64,000 bases of DNA from Lentzea sp. NEAU-D7 (GTDB taxonomy: Bacteria; Actinomycetota; Actinomycetes; Mycobacteriales; Pseudonocardiaceae), in NCBI RefSeq assembly GCF_026242055.1, contig NZ_JAPJDL010000016.1, positions 62,001-126,000 on the forward strand, written 5' to 3'. The position numbers were made by a program, and so were the translations under genes. Numbering within the stretch: the stretch's first letter is position 1; each line of letters begins with the position of its first letter. The notes under the pieces are model-generated. The model worked only from the letters and a program-made list of their open reading frames with translations. It had not been told where the DNA came from and ran no database searches. Of this stretch, positions 1 through 8,427 are shown piece by piece.

Positions 1-249
1 CTGTGGAAGCGCGCCACCGACCAGCTCGCCACACCGCTGCAGCTGGGGGAGAACCCGGTCGCCAAGGCGATCAGCGCGCGGTTCGCCGACCTGGCCGTCG
101 GTGAGGACTCAGGTGCCGCGAAGGCGTTGTTGGACCTCTTCAAGGTCCTCGACGACATCGGCAACGCCCTGCGCCGCAACCGCGACACCATTCGCGACAC
201 CGACGAAGAGGCCGAGAAGTCGATGAAGAACGCCGGGGGGTCCTGGTGA
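1..249 (+). CDS. C-terminal fragment of a small helical type VII secretion partner protein (5' end outside window)
   Basis: The frame is open from the first base and ends in TGA at 247-249, leaving 82 residues. They are alpha-helical in character, rich in Ala, Leu, Asp, Glu, Arg and Lys, with no membrane segment, ending in Gly-Gly-Ser-Trp. The stop overlaps the GTG start of the PPE-like gene (GTGA), so the two are translationally coupled. In actinobacterial ESX clusters a small helical (PE- or WXG100-like) protein commonly precedes the PPE-like protein and pairs with it as substrate. That role here is inferred from position; no WXG motif is visible in the part present. Confidence 0.6.
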   Translation: MWKRATDQLATPLQLGENPVAKAISARFADLAVGEDSGAAKALLDLFKVLDDIGNALRRNRDTIRDTDEEAEKSMKNAGGSW

Positions 250-1511
250 GCTACGGATCGCACGACAACAAGGGGAACGGAAACGGGGACGGCAAGTCGT
301 CGCACCACGACGACAAGTACGACCGCAGCGATCTGCACGAGCCGGTCGACTGGATGACGTACAGCCACGAGGCGCTCTACAAAATGGTGCACACGGGCGT
401 GAACCTCGCCGGCGCCCAGGCCGCCGCCACGAACTGGAAGAAGATCGGCGAGGACATCGCCGGCGTGCGCACGAACCTGCTCAAGGCCGTCGAGGACTCG
501 TCGGTCGGCTGGGACAGCGAGTCCGCGCGGCTCGCCCGCGACGGCCTGACCGAGGTCACCAACTGGGTCGACGACACCGCGAACTACGCGACCAAGGTCT
601 CGGACGCGATCACGACCGAGACCAGCAACGTCGAAGCCGCGCGTGCCGCGATGCCGCCGCCTCCCAAGGCGCCCGAACCGCCGGTGCCCGCGGAGACGAC
701 GCTGCCCAGGACGGCGCTGCAGGACAGGTTGCGGACGGTCGACCAGATCGACGGGTTCGGGGCCGAGAGCCTGCGGGAACCGCGCCTGATCGCGCAGCCG
801 CAGACCGAGTTCGCCGGCTTCGAGACCATCGGCACCAGCCCCGTCGACACCCTCGCGGCCAACGACGCCTCGCACCGCCTCGCGGCGGACGTCATGGCGG
901 CGTTCCAGCGCAACTCGGCCGCGGTCGACCAGACCGTTCCCGCGCAGTTCACGCCACCCGTCAACCCGCTCAACCCGACCCCGGTCGGCGGTGACCTCAC
1001 CGGCCGCACGCCGACGACGCCCCCGGACGGCGGCGCGGGCGGTGGCGCGGCTGCTCCCGTCACGACCGGCACGCAGAACCAGAACCGCGGCACCACGAAC
1101 ACGTCCTCGCGCTACGGCGGCGGAGGTGGCGGTGGCCGTGGTGGCGCCGGAGGGGCCGGTGGCTTCGGCGGCGGCATGGCGCGTCCGTTCGGTTCCGGCA
1201 GCGGCGGCCAGGGTGCTGCTGCGGGTGGCGCCGGCGGTCCCGTGTCCGCTGGTGGCGCGGCCGGTGTGAGCGACGGCTCGCGCGGTGGTGGCGCCGGCGG
1301 TGCCGCTGCAGCGGCCTCCGCCGCACCCGGCAACACGACCAAGGCGTTCCAGAACCCGCTCGCGATGGGCGGCGCGCCGATGGCCGGTGCCCCCGTGGGG
1401 GCCGGCGGCCAGAACGACTCCAAGGAACACAAGACGGCGAGCTACCTGGAAGAGGACGACAACGTCTTCGGCCTGGACCGCAAGGCGGCCCCGCCGGTGA
1501 TCGGTCAGTGA
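246..1511 (+). CDS. PPE-like type VII secretion substrate with Gly-rich tail
   Basis: A 421-residue protein. Residues about 34-140 are a helical domain with a Gly-Trp near residue 84, like the helical hairpin of PPE/EspB-type ESX substrates. A Pro-rich hinge (about 137-152) follows, then a disordered Gly/Ala-rich stretch (about 250-375) with long glycine runs. The acidic tail, with Glu-Asp-Asp-Asn-Val-Phe-Gly and a Pro-Pro-Val-Ile-Gly ending, resembles C-termini of actinobacterial ESX-associated proteins. The GTG start overlaps the upstream stop, and its own stop overlaps the GTG of the EspG-like gene, giving a coupled three-gene unit. There is no Sec signal peptide, as expected for an ESX substrate. 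Exact role unknown. Confidence 0.72.
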   Translation: MSYGSHDNKGNGNGDGKSSHHDDKYDRSDLHEPVDWMTYSHEALYKMVHTGVNLAGAQAAATNWKKIGEDIAGVRTNLLKAVEDSSVGWDSESARLARDGLTEVTNWVDDTANYATKVSDAITTETSNVEAARAAMPPPPKAPEPPVPAETTLPRTALQDRLRTVDQIDGFGAESLREPRLIAQPQTEFAGFETIGTSPVDTLAANDASHRLAADVMAAFQRNSAAVDQTVPAQFTPPVNPLNPTPVGGDLTGRTPTTPPDGGAGGGAAAPVTTGTQNQNRGTTNTSSRYGGGGGGGRGGAGGAGGFGGGMARPFGSGSGGQGAAAGGAGGPVSAGGAAGVSDGSRGGGAGGAAAAASAAPGNTTKAFQNPLAMGGAPMAGAPVGAGGQNDSKEHKTASYLEEDDNVFGLDRKAAPPVIGQ

Positions 1512-2263
1512 TCGAACGCCAGTTCACGGTGAGCTCGCAGGAGTTCTTCCTGCTGTGGCAGGCCGTGCACGGCGAGGACCGCGTCGTGCCGCTCGGCACG
1601 CCCCACTTCGGGGCCACCCGAGCGGCGCGGCAGCGCCTCGTCGAAGCGAGTTCACAGACGTTGCTGGCTCGCCGGCTGGGCACGGTCCAACGCCCCGACC
1701 CCGATCTGAGGGCGCTGGTCAGCGGCCTCGGTGAGTTCGACCGCGCGTTGGAGATCGCGTACTTCAAGGGCACCGAACTGGCCAGGGGCGTCGCGTGCGC
1801 CGGCTGGGGCGGTGCCTTCGCCGCCCGCGTGAACGGCGAGGTGCACCTGTACCCGTTCCACCCGACGTCGCTGGCCTCGGCCACGGTGTCGTCGTTGCCA
1901 GGCCTCGCGCCGGGCAACGGCCGTGCCGTGAACGTCCGCTGGGACGACTACGTCCGCGCGGGCAAGGCGGGGGAGCAGGACGGCAAGCAGGCGTTCCTGG
2001 ACGTCCTGCGCGACGCGGGCATCCGCGAGCCGGAGGCGCACAACCTGATGCGGATCGTCACCTCCCGCATCGGCGGCGGCGAGCTGGGCCTGACCGCCCG
2101 CAACCGCGACGGCGTGCCCCGCCCGACCGGCCGATCGGTGCAGTGGCTCGACACCCGCGAGGGGCGCTACCTCCTGCGCAGGCAGGACGGCTGGCTGGTG
2201 CTGGCCCCGGCCGACGCCGCACGCCTGACCAGCGCCGTCGACGAGCTGATCGCGGCGGGATAG
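1508..2263 (+). CDS. EspG-family ESX secretion-associated chaperone
   Basis: A 251-residue soluble protein matching the EspG family in length and layout: an N-terminal strand beginning with Phe-Thr-Val, a central mixed alpha/beta region, and a C-terminal half ending in a helix. EspG proteins bind the tip of PE-PPE heterodimers in the cytosol and deliver them to the ESX machine. The GTG start (1508) overlaps the stop of the PPE-like gene by 4 nt, placing it directly behind its presumed client. No signal peptide or membrane segment. It closes the ESX operon; the next gene begins 75 bp later. Assignment rests on sequence character plus context. Confidence 0.75.
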   Translation: MIERQFTVSSQEFFLLWQAVHGEDRVVPLGTPHFGATRAARQRLVEASSQTLLARRLGTVQRPDPDLRALVSGLGEFDRALEIAYFKGTELARGVACAGWGGAFAARVNGEVHLYPFHPTSLASATVSSLPGLAPGNGRAVNVRWDDYVRAGKAGEQDGKQAFLDVLRDAGIREPEAHNLMRIVTSRIGGGELGLTARNRDGVPRPTGRSVQWLDTREGRYLLRRQDGWLVLAPADAARLTSAVDELIAAG

Positions 2264-2338
2264 TTCCACACCGCCGGGCTACCGCAAGTCCGCCAATCAC
2301 ACATGGACGTGCGGTTGTGCCTCGGTTAGACATGGGGC

Positions 2339-4282
2339 ATGACCGACACCGACGTCGAACTGCTGTGGCGCCCGGACCCCACGACGGACAACGGGATGAC
2401 CGCCTTTCGGGCCTGGCTCTCCGAGCAGGGCCGCGACCTCCCCGACTACGAGTCGCTGTGGGAGTGGTCCGTCTCCGACCTCGAGGGGTTCTGGGGCGCC
2501 ATAGCTTCGTACTTCGACGTCAGGTTCCACACCGAGCCGTCGCGCGTGCTGGGCTCCGCGGAGATGCCCGGCGCCCAGTGGTTCCCCGGTTCCACGCTGA
2601 ACTACGCCGAGCACGCGCTGCGCCGCGGAGCCGACGACGACCTCGCCGTGATCTTCCACCGCGAAGACGGCCTCACCTCCTCGTTGACGTTCGGCGCCCT
2701 GCGCTCGCGCGTGGCCGCGTTCCGGGCCGCCTTGACCTCCCTGGGCGTCTCCAAGGGCGACAGGGTGGTGGCACTGGTCCCCAACGCGCCCGAAGCCCTC
2801 ATCGCGTTCCTGGCGGCCGCCTCGCTCGGCGCCACGTGGTCGTCCTGCTCCCCGGACTTCGGCGCCCGCGCCGTGGCCGACCGCTTCACCCAGATCGAGC
2901 CCGTGGTGTTCGTGGCGGTCTCCGGTTACGTCTACAACGGACGGTCGTTCGACTGCCGCCCGGTCGTGGAGGAGATCCGCGCGCAGATCCCGTCGCTGCG
3001 CGCCACGGTCCTGGTCGACTACCTGGACAACGGCTCGTCCCTGCCGGACGCGCTGTCGTTCTCGGAACTGCTGACCGCGCACGAGGGCGCCGCGCTGGAG
3101 TTCACCCCGGTGCCGTTCGACCACCCGCTGTGGGTGCTCTACTCGTCCGGCACCACGGGCCTGCCCAAGGGCATCGTCCAGGGCCACGGCGGCATCGTCC
3201 TCGAACACCTCAAGATGCTGGGCCTGCACAGCGACCTCGGCCCCGGTGACCGCTTCTTCTGGTTCACCACCACCGGCTGGATGATGTGGAACTACCTGGT
3301 GGGCGCCCTCATGGTCGGCACCACCATCGTCCTGTACGACGGCAGCCCGGCGTTCCCGTCGCTGAACACGTTGTGGCACTTGGCCGAACAGCACCGAGTG
3401 ACCTACTTCGGCACCTCGGCCCCGTACGTCCAGTCGTGCCTGAAGGAGGGCCTCGACCCGTCCTCCCGCTACGACCTGACGGGCCTGCGCGTCGTCGGCT
3501 CGACCGGCGCACCCCTCACCCCGGAGGGCTTCCGCTGGATCGCCTCCGCCGTGGGCAAGGACGTCCAGATCGCCTCGGTCTCCGGCGGCACCGACCTCTG
3601 CACCGCCTTCGTGGCAGCCTCCCCGGACCGCCCGGTGTGGCTGGGCGAGCTCTCCTGCCGAGCCCTGGGCGCCGCGGTCTTCGCCTACGACGAGTCCGGC
3701 AACGCCCTGGACGACGAGGTCGGCGAACTCGTCATCACCAAGCCGATGCCCTCCATGCCTGTCTACTTCTGGGGCGACGAGGACGGCTCCCGCCTCCGCG
3801 ACGCGTACTTCGACACATATCCGGGAATCTGGCGCCACGGCGACTGGATCCGCATCACCCCGCGGGGCTCGGCGGTGATCTACGGCCGCTCCGACTCGAC
3901 CTTGAACCGCGGCGGCGTCCGCATGGGCACCTCGGAGTTCTACCGCGTGGTCGAGTCCGTCGACGGCGTCGTCGACTCCCTGGTGATCGACACCTCGGGC
4001 GTGACCGAGGGCGAGCTGCTCTGCTTCGTCGTGCTGGACGGCGTGACGCTGCCCGACGTGGAACCGTTGCTGCGCCGCGAATTGCGAGCGTCGTTGTCCC
4101 CCCGTCACGTCCCGAACCGCTTCGTGGCCGTGGCCGAGATCCCGAGGACCCTGAACGGCAAGAAGTGCGAGGTGCCGGTCAAGAAGATCCTCGCCGGCAT
4201 GGACCCCGACCGAGCCGTCAGCCGAGGCGCACTCCGCAATCCCGAGTCCCTCCAACCGTTCCTGGAAATCGCCTCGGAATGA
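2339..4282 (+). CDS. acsA: Acetoacetyl-CoA synthetase (acetoacetate-CoA ligase)
   Basis: A 647-residue ANL-superfamily adenylate-forming enzyme that activates acetoacetate with ATP and CoA, feeding ketone-body or leucine-derived carbon into acetyl-CoA metabolism. The N-terminal acyl-CoA-synthetase cap (about 30-95) is present. The phosphate-binding loop Tyr-Ser-Ser-Gly-Thr-Thr-Gly-Leu-Pro-Lys-Gly lies near residues 267-277. A Gly-Asp-Trp-Ile hinge motif and a C-terminal Leu-Asn-Gly-Lys-Lys-Cys-Glu-Val-Pro-Val-Lys-Lys segment carry the catalytic lysine region. Length and the Lys-Cys-Glu-Val-Pro-Val-Lys tail are typical of acetoacetyl- rather than acetyl-CoA synthetases. It stands alone, starting at ATG 2339. 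Confidence 0.9.
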   Translation: MTDTDVELLWRPDPTTDNGMTAFRAWLSEQGRDLPDYESLWEWSVSDLEGFWGAIASYFDVRFHTEPSRVLGSAEMPGAQWFPGSTLNYAEHALRRGADDDLAVIFHREDGLTSSLTFGALRSRVAAFRAALTSLGVSKGDRVVALVPNAPEALIAFLAAASLGATWSSCSPDFGARAVADRFTQIEPVVFVAVSGYVYNGRSFDCRPVVEEIRAQIPSLRATVLVDYLDNGSSLPDALSFSELLTAHEGAALEFTPVPFDHPLWVLYSSGTTGLPKGIVQGHGGIVLEHLKMLGLHSDLGPGDRFFWFTTTGWMMWNYLVGALMVGTTIVLYDGSPAFPSLNTLWHLAEQHRVTYFGTSAPYVQSCLKEGLDPSSRYDLTGLRVVGSTGAPLTPEGFRWIASAVGKDVQIASVSGGTDLCTAFVAASPDRPVWLGELSCRALGAAVFAYDESGNALDDEVGELVITKPMPSMPVYFWGDEDGSRLRDAYFDTYPGIWRHGDWIRITPRGSAVIYGRSDSTLNRGGVRMGTSEFYRVVESVDGVVDSLVIDTSGVTEGELLCFVVLDGVTLPDVEPLLRRELRASLSPRHVPNRFVAVAEIPRTLNGKKCEVPVKKILAGMDPDRAVSRGALRNPESLQPFLEIASE

Positions 4283-4381
4283 TCTAGGTCACTCCGCGCG
4301 CGGCGACCAGGCGTTTAACGCCTCCCTCCGACCCTCTGAACGTGCTCTGACCAGCAGGTTCTGGTGTTAGAGGGGGGCGTT

Positions 4382-4411
4382 TTGCAACTCGGTTGAGGAC
4401 CTGTGTAACCT
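4382..4411 (+). promoter_or_regulatory. Promoter for tRNA-Ser(GCT)
   Basis: A -35-like TTGCAA (4382-4387), an 18-bp spacer and a -10-like TAACCT (4406-4411) lie 26 bp before the mature 5' end of tRNA-Ser. Found by inspection; not experimentally supported here. Confidence 0.5.
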
Positions 4412-4437
4412 ATGTCCCGTGGCCAAGGATGGTCCCG

Positions 4438-4527
4438 GGAGGCTTCGCCTAGTCTGGTCTATGGCGCCGCACTGCTAATGCGGTTTGGGGTAACCCCCCA
4501 TCCCGGGTTCAAATCCCGGAGCCTCCG
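4438..4527 (+). tRNA. tRNA-Ser (anticodon GCT)
   Basis: The acceptor GGAGGCT (4438-4444) pairs with AGCCTCC (4520-4526), with discriminator G. The anticodon stem CCGCA/TGCGG encloses loop CTGCTAA, anticodon GCT. A long variable arm and a T arm with TTCAAAT make it a class II serine tRNA. It reads serine AGC/AGT codons. Confidence 0.95.
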
Positions 4528-4553
4528 CAAGGCCGAGCCTCTTGAGGATCGGT

Positions 4554-4559
4554 TACAAT
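4554..4559 (+). promoter_or_regulatory. -10 element for tRNA-Arg(ACG)
   Basis: A consensus-like TACAAT sits 9 nt before the tRNA-Arg 5' end, in the 41-bp spacer after tRNA-Ser. It suggests the second tRNA has its own promoter; a clear -35 is not visible. Confidence 0.5.
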
Positions 4560-4568
4560 TGAATACAC

Positions 4569-4641
4569 GCGCTCGTAGCTCAACGGATAGAGCATCTGAC
4601 TACGGATCAGAAGGTTGCAGGTTCGAATCCTGCCGAGCGCA
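4569..4641 (+). tRNA. tRNA-Arg (anticodon ACG)
   Basis: The 73-nt cloverleaf has acceptor GCGCTCG/CGAGCGC, anticodon loop with ACG in the CTGACTACGGATCAG arm, and T loop TTCGAAT. In bacteria A34 of tRNA-Arg(ACG) is deaminated to inosine by TadA, which is encoded in this window at 28234-28683. Confidence 0.95.
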
Positions 4642-4647
4642 CTTCGC

Positions 4648-4683
4648 AGATGCCCCGCTGAACTTCGGTTCAGCGGGGCATCT
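4648..4683. terminator. Bidirectional terminator between tRNA-Arg and the small secreted protein
   Basis: A perfect 15-bp inverted repeat (4648-4662 and 4669-4683) closes a CTTCGG loop, 6 nt after tRNA-Arg. It also lies 37 bp beyond the stop of the minus-strand gene at 4721. Confidence 0.88.
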
Positions 4684-4720
4684 GTCATGTGGGAGCTATT
4701 TCTCTCGTTTCACCGTCGGC

Positions 4721-5131
4721 TCAGCGGTCGACCCACACCGCGTCAGTGCCGTCCGGTGCGGCCAGCGTGATCAAGACGCGGTTGGCGCCACCTGGCTTGT
4801 TCGCAGGAATCGGGATGTCGAGTGGCCAGTTCCCGTCACAGCGCGGGGTTGAACTGGCGCTGTCGAGGTAGTTGGGCCACGCGTAGGCGTCTCCGTAGAC
4901 GACCCGGCCGCATCCGACCGCGTGCAGGGTGCCTTCGATCGTCGCCCACCGGTTGCTGAAGGTGACGGTGCCAGTGGCGTAGCTGGCTCCGTAGTCGACG
5001 TAGAACTCCTTGACGACGGTCGCCGACACGGCTGTGGCCGCGGGCGCGCTTGCGAGAACCAGTCCCGCAGCGGCTACGGCTGCCAGGGCAGCGCGGCGTG
5101 TGGCCGGTGCGGACCTCAACGTGGAGAACAA
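4721..5131 (-). CDS. Small secreted protein of unknown function
   Basis: From a TTG start at 5131, preceded by GAAGGGG at SD spacing, this encodes 136 residues. The N-terminus has several Arg, then an Ala/Leu/Val-rich core ending Ala-Pro-Ala-Ala-Thr-Ala, a Sec signal peptide with probable cleavage near residue 34. The mature part is about 100 residues with two Cys that could form one disulfide, is rich in Tyr, Trp and Asn, and looks like a compact beta protein. The frame extends upstream to 5278, but that part does not look like coding sequence. I do not recognise the family. It is monocistronic and convergent with tRNA-Arg. Confidence 0.7.
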   Translation of the reverse strand: MFSTLRSAPATRRAALAAVAAAGLVLASAPAATAVSATVVKEFYVDYGASYATGTVTFSNRWATIEGTLHAVGCGRVVYGDAYAWPNYLDSASSTPRCDGNWPLDIPIPANKPGGANRVLITLAAPDGTDAVWVDR

Positions 5132-5426
5132 GGAAATCCCCTTCGCGGTCGAAGCGCCCGGCAGGTTCCGGGCCCGCAACACGACACGCCGGCACCGGAG
5201 AAGGGGTTGCCGCCCACAGACCTCGTTCACCCGAATGCAGCCGTGCGGGTCAACCCCGCGAGTCATGATCAGCACCACGTCCAGCCCACAACCGGGACCG
5301 TGGACAACTGGTTGAACCGGACACTACGTTGAGTTTCGCCGGTGCTGGTCGACTTCGGTGTGGCCGACGAGTTCTCGCTGGCCCCGCGATGAGCGGCCGC
5401 GAGCTCAACACGAAAGGCCGGGTTTG

Positions 5427-6269
5427 GTGAACACCACCGTCGAGCAACAGGTCCGCGAGTACTACGACCACGCAGGACCCGCCTACCACGCGCTCATGGG
5501 GCAGTTCTGGCACCACGGGGACCTGGAAGCCGAACGGGCCGGGCTGTCGCCGGAGGAGGCGGCGAAGGCGTTGGCGCGCAAGCAGATCGACGCCGCCGGG
5601 TTGCGGCCTGGCGGGACCGGGCTGGACTTCGGCAGCGGCGTCGGCGGGACGGCCGTCTACATGGCCTCGGTCTCCGGCGCGAACGTCGTCGGCATCTCCA
5701 ACAACGAGTGGCTCTCGGCTCAGGCGCGCGCGTACGCGGCCGAGCAGGGGATGGGTGAGCGGGCCGCGTTCCTGACGGTCGGCGACGAGGACTACAAGAC
5801 ACTGGTCGCGTGGCCGGACGGGTCGCTGGACATGGTCAGCTTCTACGAGTCGGTGTGCCACCTGCCGGAGAAGGCCGCCTTCTTCACGGCGGCGTTCCGG
5901 GTCCTCAAGCCCGGTGCCTGCCTGGTCGGGGTCGACTGGATCCGCCGGCCGTTCGGGGAGCACCTGACCGAGGAGCAGATCGCGCCGTTCATCGGGCCGG
6001 TGGAGCAGGTCATCTCCATCCCGAAGCTCGGTTCGCTGGACGAGTACCGCGAGATGATGTCGGCCGCCGGCTTCGACGTCGAGATCGCCGAGGACCTCTA
6101 CCCGGACGTCGAGTGCTGGGGCAGCACGCCGCCGGACGACGGTCAGGGCTGGGGCGAGTACACCGGGGAGCGGGACACCGTGATCCACGACGGCAAGCGC
6201 GTGCTCGATGCCGCGCGGGCCGCCGGTGTCTTCTCCGTCGCGCGGTGGGTCGCGCGCAAGCCCGCCTGA
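5427..6269 (+). CDS. Class I SAM-dependent methyltransferase
   Basis: About 280 residues from GTG 5427, with GAAAGG at SD distance. The SAM-binding motif I, Leu-Asp-Phe-Gly-Ser-Gly-Val-Gly-Gly, is followed by a Rossmann-type core with an acidic strand (Asp-Met-Val-Ser-Phe-Tyr-Glu) and a post-motif Leu-Lys-Pro-Gly-Ala-Cys-Leu segment. The N-terminal Tyr-Tyr-Asp-His-Ala and Phe-Trp-His-His-Gly region resembles small-molecule methyltransferases of the UbiE/sarcosine-tocopherol type. The substrate cannot be told. Alternative starts are TTG 5424 or further upstream. No pathway genes adjoin it. Confidence 0.8.
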   Translation: MNTTVEQQVREYYDHAGPAYHALMGQFWHHGDLEAERAGLSPEEAAKALARKQIDAAGLRPGGTGLDFGSGVGGTAVYMASVSGANVVGISNNEWLSAQARAYAAEQGMGERAAFLTVGDEDYKTLVAWPDGSLDMVSFYESVCHLPEKAAFFTAAFRVLKPGACLVGVDWIRRPFGEHLTEEQIAPFIGPVEQVISIPKLGSLDEYREMMSAAGFDVEIAEDLYPDVECWGSTPPDDGQGWGEYTGERDTVIHDGKRVLDAARAAGVFSVARWVARKPA

Positions 6270-6315
6270 TCTGAGCGAACCGGCCCCGTATCCTGCGTCT
6301 GGGAGACGGGGCCGG

Positions 6316-6687
6316 GTGTCGGAAGGTGACGGATGGCTGATCTCCAGGCAGAGTGGCGGCGTGGAGCAGCGGGAGATCATGCAGCGGGCGCTCGGCGTCC
6401 TGACGCTCACCTACGACGGTGCCGGATCCAACGACTACCTGCGCATGGCCCTCAAGTCGTTGCAGGAGGGCGTGTTCAGCTACGAGGTCAAGGTCGACGG
6501 CGAGCTCAACGAGGCCGGTCAGCAGGCCCTCAAGCAGGCGATGGACCAGGTGCTGTCGCAGTTCGGCTGGTTCACGGCGGGGCTGCTCTACGCCTTCCAC
6601 GGCGTCGCTCAGGCGTACGAGAACGACTACGAGGAAGCCGACGTGCAGGAGGTCCTGCGGCAGCTCGCGATCAGGCTCGCCGACTGA
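6316..6687 (+). CDS. Conserved-type small hypothetical protein
   Basis: About 123 residues from GTG 6316. That start is favoured by GGAGA 9 nt upstream and a TATCCT -10-like box at 6289-6294, but GTG 6361 is also possible. From residue 16 the protein is soluble, helical and acidic, with Trp-Phe-Thr-Ala-Gly-Leu-Leu-Tyr-Ala-Phe-His in the C-terminal half. No known domain recognised. It follows the methyltransferase by 46 bp and could share its transcript. Its end overlaps the convergent serine hydrolase by 17 nt. Confidence 0.6.
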   Translation: MSEGDGWLISRQSGGVEQREIMQRALGVLTLTYDGAGSNDYLRMALKSLQEGVFSYEVKVDGELNEAGQQALKQAMDQVLSQFGWFTAGLLYAFHGVAQAYENDYEEADVQEVLRQLAIRLAD

Positions 6688-7492
6688 CCAGTTCGGCGCG
6701 GACGCCGTCGGAGAACGGCGTCCACGCCTCGACCGCCCACGGTCCGAAACGCAGGTCGGTCAGGGCCACGCAGGCCGCGGAGATCTCCGGATCGACCCAC
6801 AGGAACGTGCCGGACTGCCCGAAGTGGCCGAATGTGCGCGGCGAGAACGACAGCCCCGTCCAGTGCGGTGACTTCGAGTCGCGGATTTCGAATCCGAGCC
6901 CCCAGTCGTTCGGCTTCTGCATTCCGTAACCGGGCAGCACGCCGTTCAGGCCGGGGAACACGACCGACGTCGCCTCGGCCACCAGCTCGGCGGAGACCAG
7001 GCGCGGCGACAGCAGCTCGGCCGCGAACAACGCCAGGTCGGCGGCGCAGGACTCGGCGCCGGCCCCGGCCGAACCGGCCAGCGTGGACGAATTCATCCCC
7101 AGCGGCGCGAAAACAGCCTCGTGCAGATAGGTCGCGAACGGCATTTCGCACGCCTCGCCCACAAAAGACGCCAGAACGTCGAAGCCGGCGTTCGAGTAGA
7201 TCCGGCGGGTGCCGGGCGCGGCCTGCACCTCGGGCTTGTCGAACGCGTAACCGGCGGTGTGCGCGATCAGGTGCCGGACCGTCGCACCCTCGGGGCCGGC
7301 CGGCTGGTCCCACTCGACCGCGCCCTCCTCGACGGCCACCAGCACCGCGTACGACGTCAGCAGCTTCGTGACGGACGCGAGCGGGAACACGCGCTGTTGA
7401 TCACCCAGCGAGCCGGCCACGCCGTCGGGCGTGACCACCGCCACCGCCACGTTCCCGACAGGCCAAGACGCCGCAACTTCCACGCTCTGCAT
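6671..7492 (-). CDS. Serine hydrolase of the class C beta-lactamase / DD-peptidase fold
   Basis: A 273-residue protein from ATG 7492. It has Ser40-Val-Thr-Lys43 (nucleophile and general base of the SxxK motif), Tyr99-Ser-Asn101 (YxN), and a His-Phe-Gly-Gln-Ser-Gly near residue 223 as the third (HxG) motif. These are the three hallmarks of the beta-lactamase-related serine hydrolase family (esterases, DD-peptidases, beta-lactamases). No signal peptide is visible, which favours a cytoplasmic esterase or peptidase role over cell-wall work. A GTG at 7501 would add three residues, but ATG 7492 lies 7 nt after the -10 of a shared palindromic promoter. Convergent with the small gene at 6316. Confidence 0.85.
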   Translation of the reverse strand: MQSVEVAASWPVGNVAVAVVTPDGVAGSLGDQQRVFPLASVTKLLTSYAVLVAVEEGAVEWDQPAGPEGATVRHLIAHTAGYAFDKPEVQAAPGTRRIYSNAGFDVLASFVGEACEMPFATYLHEAVFAPLGMNSSTLAGSAGAGAESCAADLALFAAELLSPRLVSAELVAEATSVVFPGLNGVLPGYGMQKPNDWGLGFEIRDSKSPHWTGLSFSPRTFGHFGQSGTFLWVDPEISAACVALTDLRFGPWAVEAWTPFSDGVRAELVSRRA

Positions 7493-7499
7493 AGGACGC

Positions 7500-7509
7500 A
7501 CGTTAACGT
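7500..7509. promoter_or_regulatory. Palindromic bidirectional promoter (shared -10) between serine hydrolase and rnz
   Basis: The sequence ACGTTAACGT is a perfect 10-bp palindrome. It contains TAACGT on both strands: plus 7504-7509, 6 nt before GTG 7516, and minus 7505-7500, 7 nt before ATG 7492. Both fit TANNNT -10 boxes placed for leaderless transcripts, so one palindrome could start both genes. Confidence 0.55.
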
Positions 7510-7515
7510 CAGGGG

Positions 7516-8427
7516 GTGACAGTCCGGGAACTGATCGTCCTGGGAACGGCCAGCCAGGTCCCGACCCGCCAGCGCAACCACAACGGCTATCTGCTCAGGT
7601 GGGACGGCGAGGGCTTCCTGTTCGACCCGGGCGACGGCAGCCAGCGGCAGCTGCTCAGGTCGGGTGCCGCTGCGAGCGACATCACCCGGATCTGCATCAC
7701 CCACTTCCACGGCGACCACTGCCTCGGCGTCCCCGGCATCGTCCAGCGGCTGTCCCTGGACCGCGTCCCGCACACCGTCCACGCGCACTACCCGCAGTCG
7801 GGTGCCCACTTCTTCGAACGCCTCCGCCACGCCAGCGCCTTCTACGACGCCGCGGACATCAAGGAGGTGCCGGTCGTCGAGGACGGCGAGATCGCCAGCG
7901 GCAGGTTCGGCCGGCTCGAAGCCCACGCGCTCGACCACGGCATCGACAGCGTCGGCTACCGCCTGATCGAACCCGACGGCCACCGCATGCTCCCCGAGAA
8001 GCTCGAGGAGCACGGCATCCGGGGCCCCGCGGTCCGCACGCTCCAGCAGCAGGGCGAGCTCAACGGCGTCAAGCTCGCCGACGTCAGCGAACCCCGCAAG
8101 GGCCAGCGGTTCGCGTTCGTCATGGACACGAGGCTCTGCGACAACGTCTTCGAGCTGGCCGACAACGCCGACATGCTGGTGATCGAGTCCACCTACCTCG
8201 CTCGCGACACAAAGCTCGCGGGCGACCACGGCCACCTCACCGCCCAGCAGGCCGCCCGCGTCGCGAAGGACTGCCGCGTCCGCAAGCTGGTGCTGACCCA
8301 CTTCTCCCAGCGCTACGACGACCCGGCCGAGTTCCTCGCCGAGGCCGCCGCCGAGTTCGACGGCGAGATCGTCATCGCGAAGGACCTGGACCGGGTGCCG
8401 GTGCCGAAGCGAGCCACTGGTCGGTGA
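7516..8427 (+). CDS. rnz: Ribonuclease Z
   Basis: A 303-residue metallo-beta-lactamase-fold endonuclease that removes the 3' trailer of precursor tRNAs. The zinc motif His63-Phe-His65-Gly-Asp67-His68 is intact. An Asp-Thr-Arg segment in the middle and a late Leu-Thr-His-Phe-Ser-Gln-Arg-Tyr complete the metal ligands, and the Gly-Asp-His-Gly-His-Leu-Thr segment matches the conserved RNase Z histidine region. Length is normal for the bacterial enzyme. The GTG start lies 6 nt after a -10-like TAACGT and has no usable SD spacing, so the transcript is probably leaderless. The last 56 bp overlap the convergent epimerase gene. Confidence 0.9.
   Translation: MTVRELIVLGTASQVPTRQRNHNGYLLRWDGEGFLFDPGDGSQRQLLRSGAAASDITRICITHFHGDHCLGVPGIVQRLSLDRVPHTVHAHYPQSGAHFFERLRHASAFYDAADIKEVPVVEDGEIASGRFGRLEAHALDHGIDSVGYRLIEPDGHRMLPEKLEEHGIRGPAVRTLQQQGELNGVKLADVSEPRKGQRFAFVMDTRLCDNVFELADNADMLVIESTYLARDTKLAGDHGHLTAQQAARVAKDCRVRKLVLTHFSQRYDDPAEFLAEAAAEFDGEIVIAKDLDRVPVPKRATGR

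Noticed and set aside
2297-4255. A 652-codon minus-strand frame opposite acetoacetyl-CoA synthetase
   Set aside because: Gly/Val/Arg/His-rich antisense shadow of a clear enzyme gene, typical of GC-rich DNA.
4412-4852. A 146-codon open frame on the plus strand
   Set aside because: It runs through two complete tRNA genes and a terminator; the frame is open only because of base composition.
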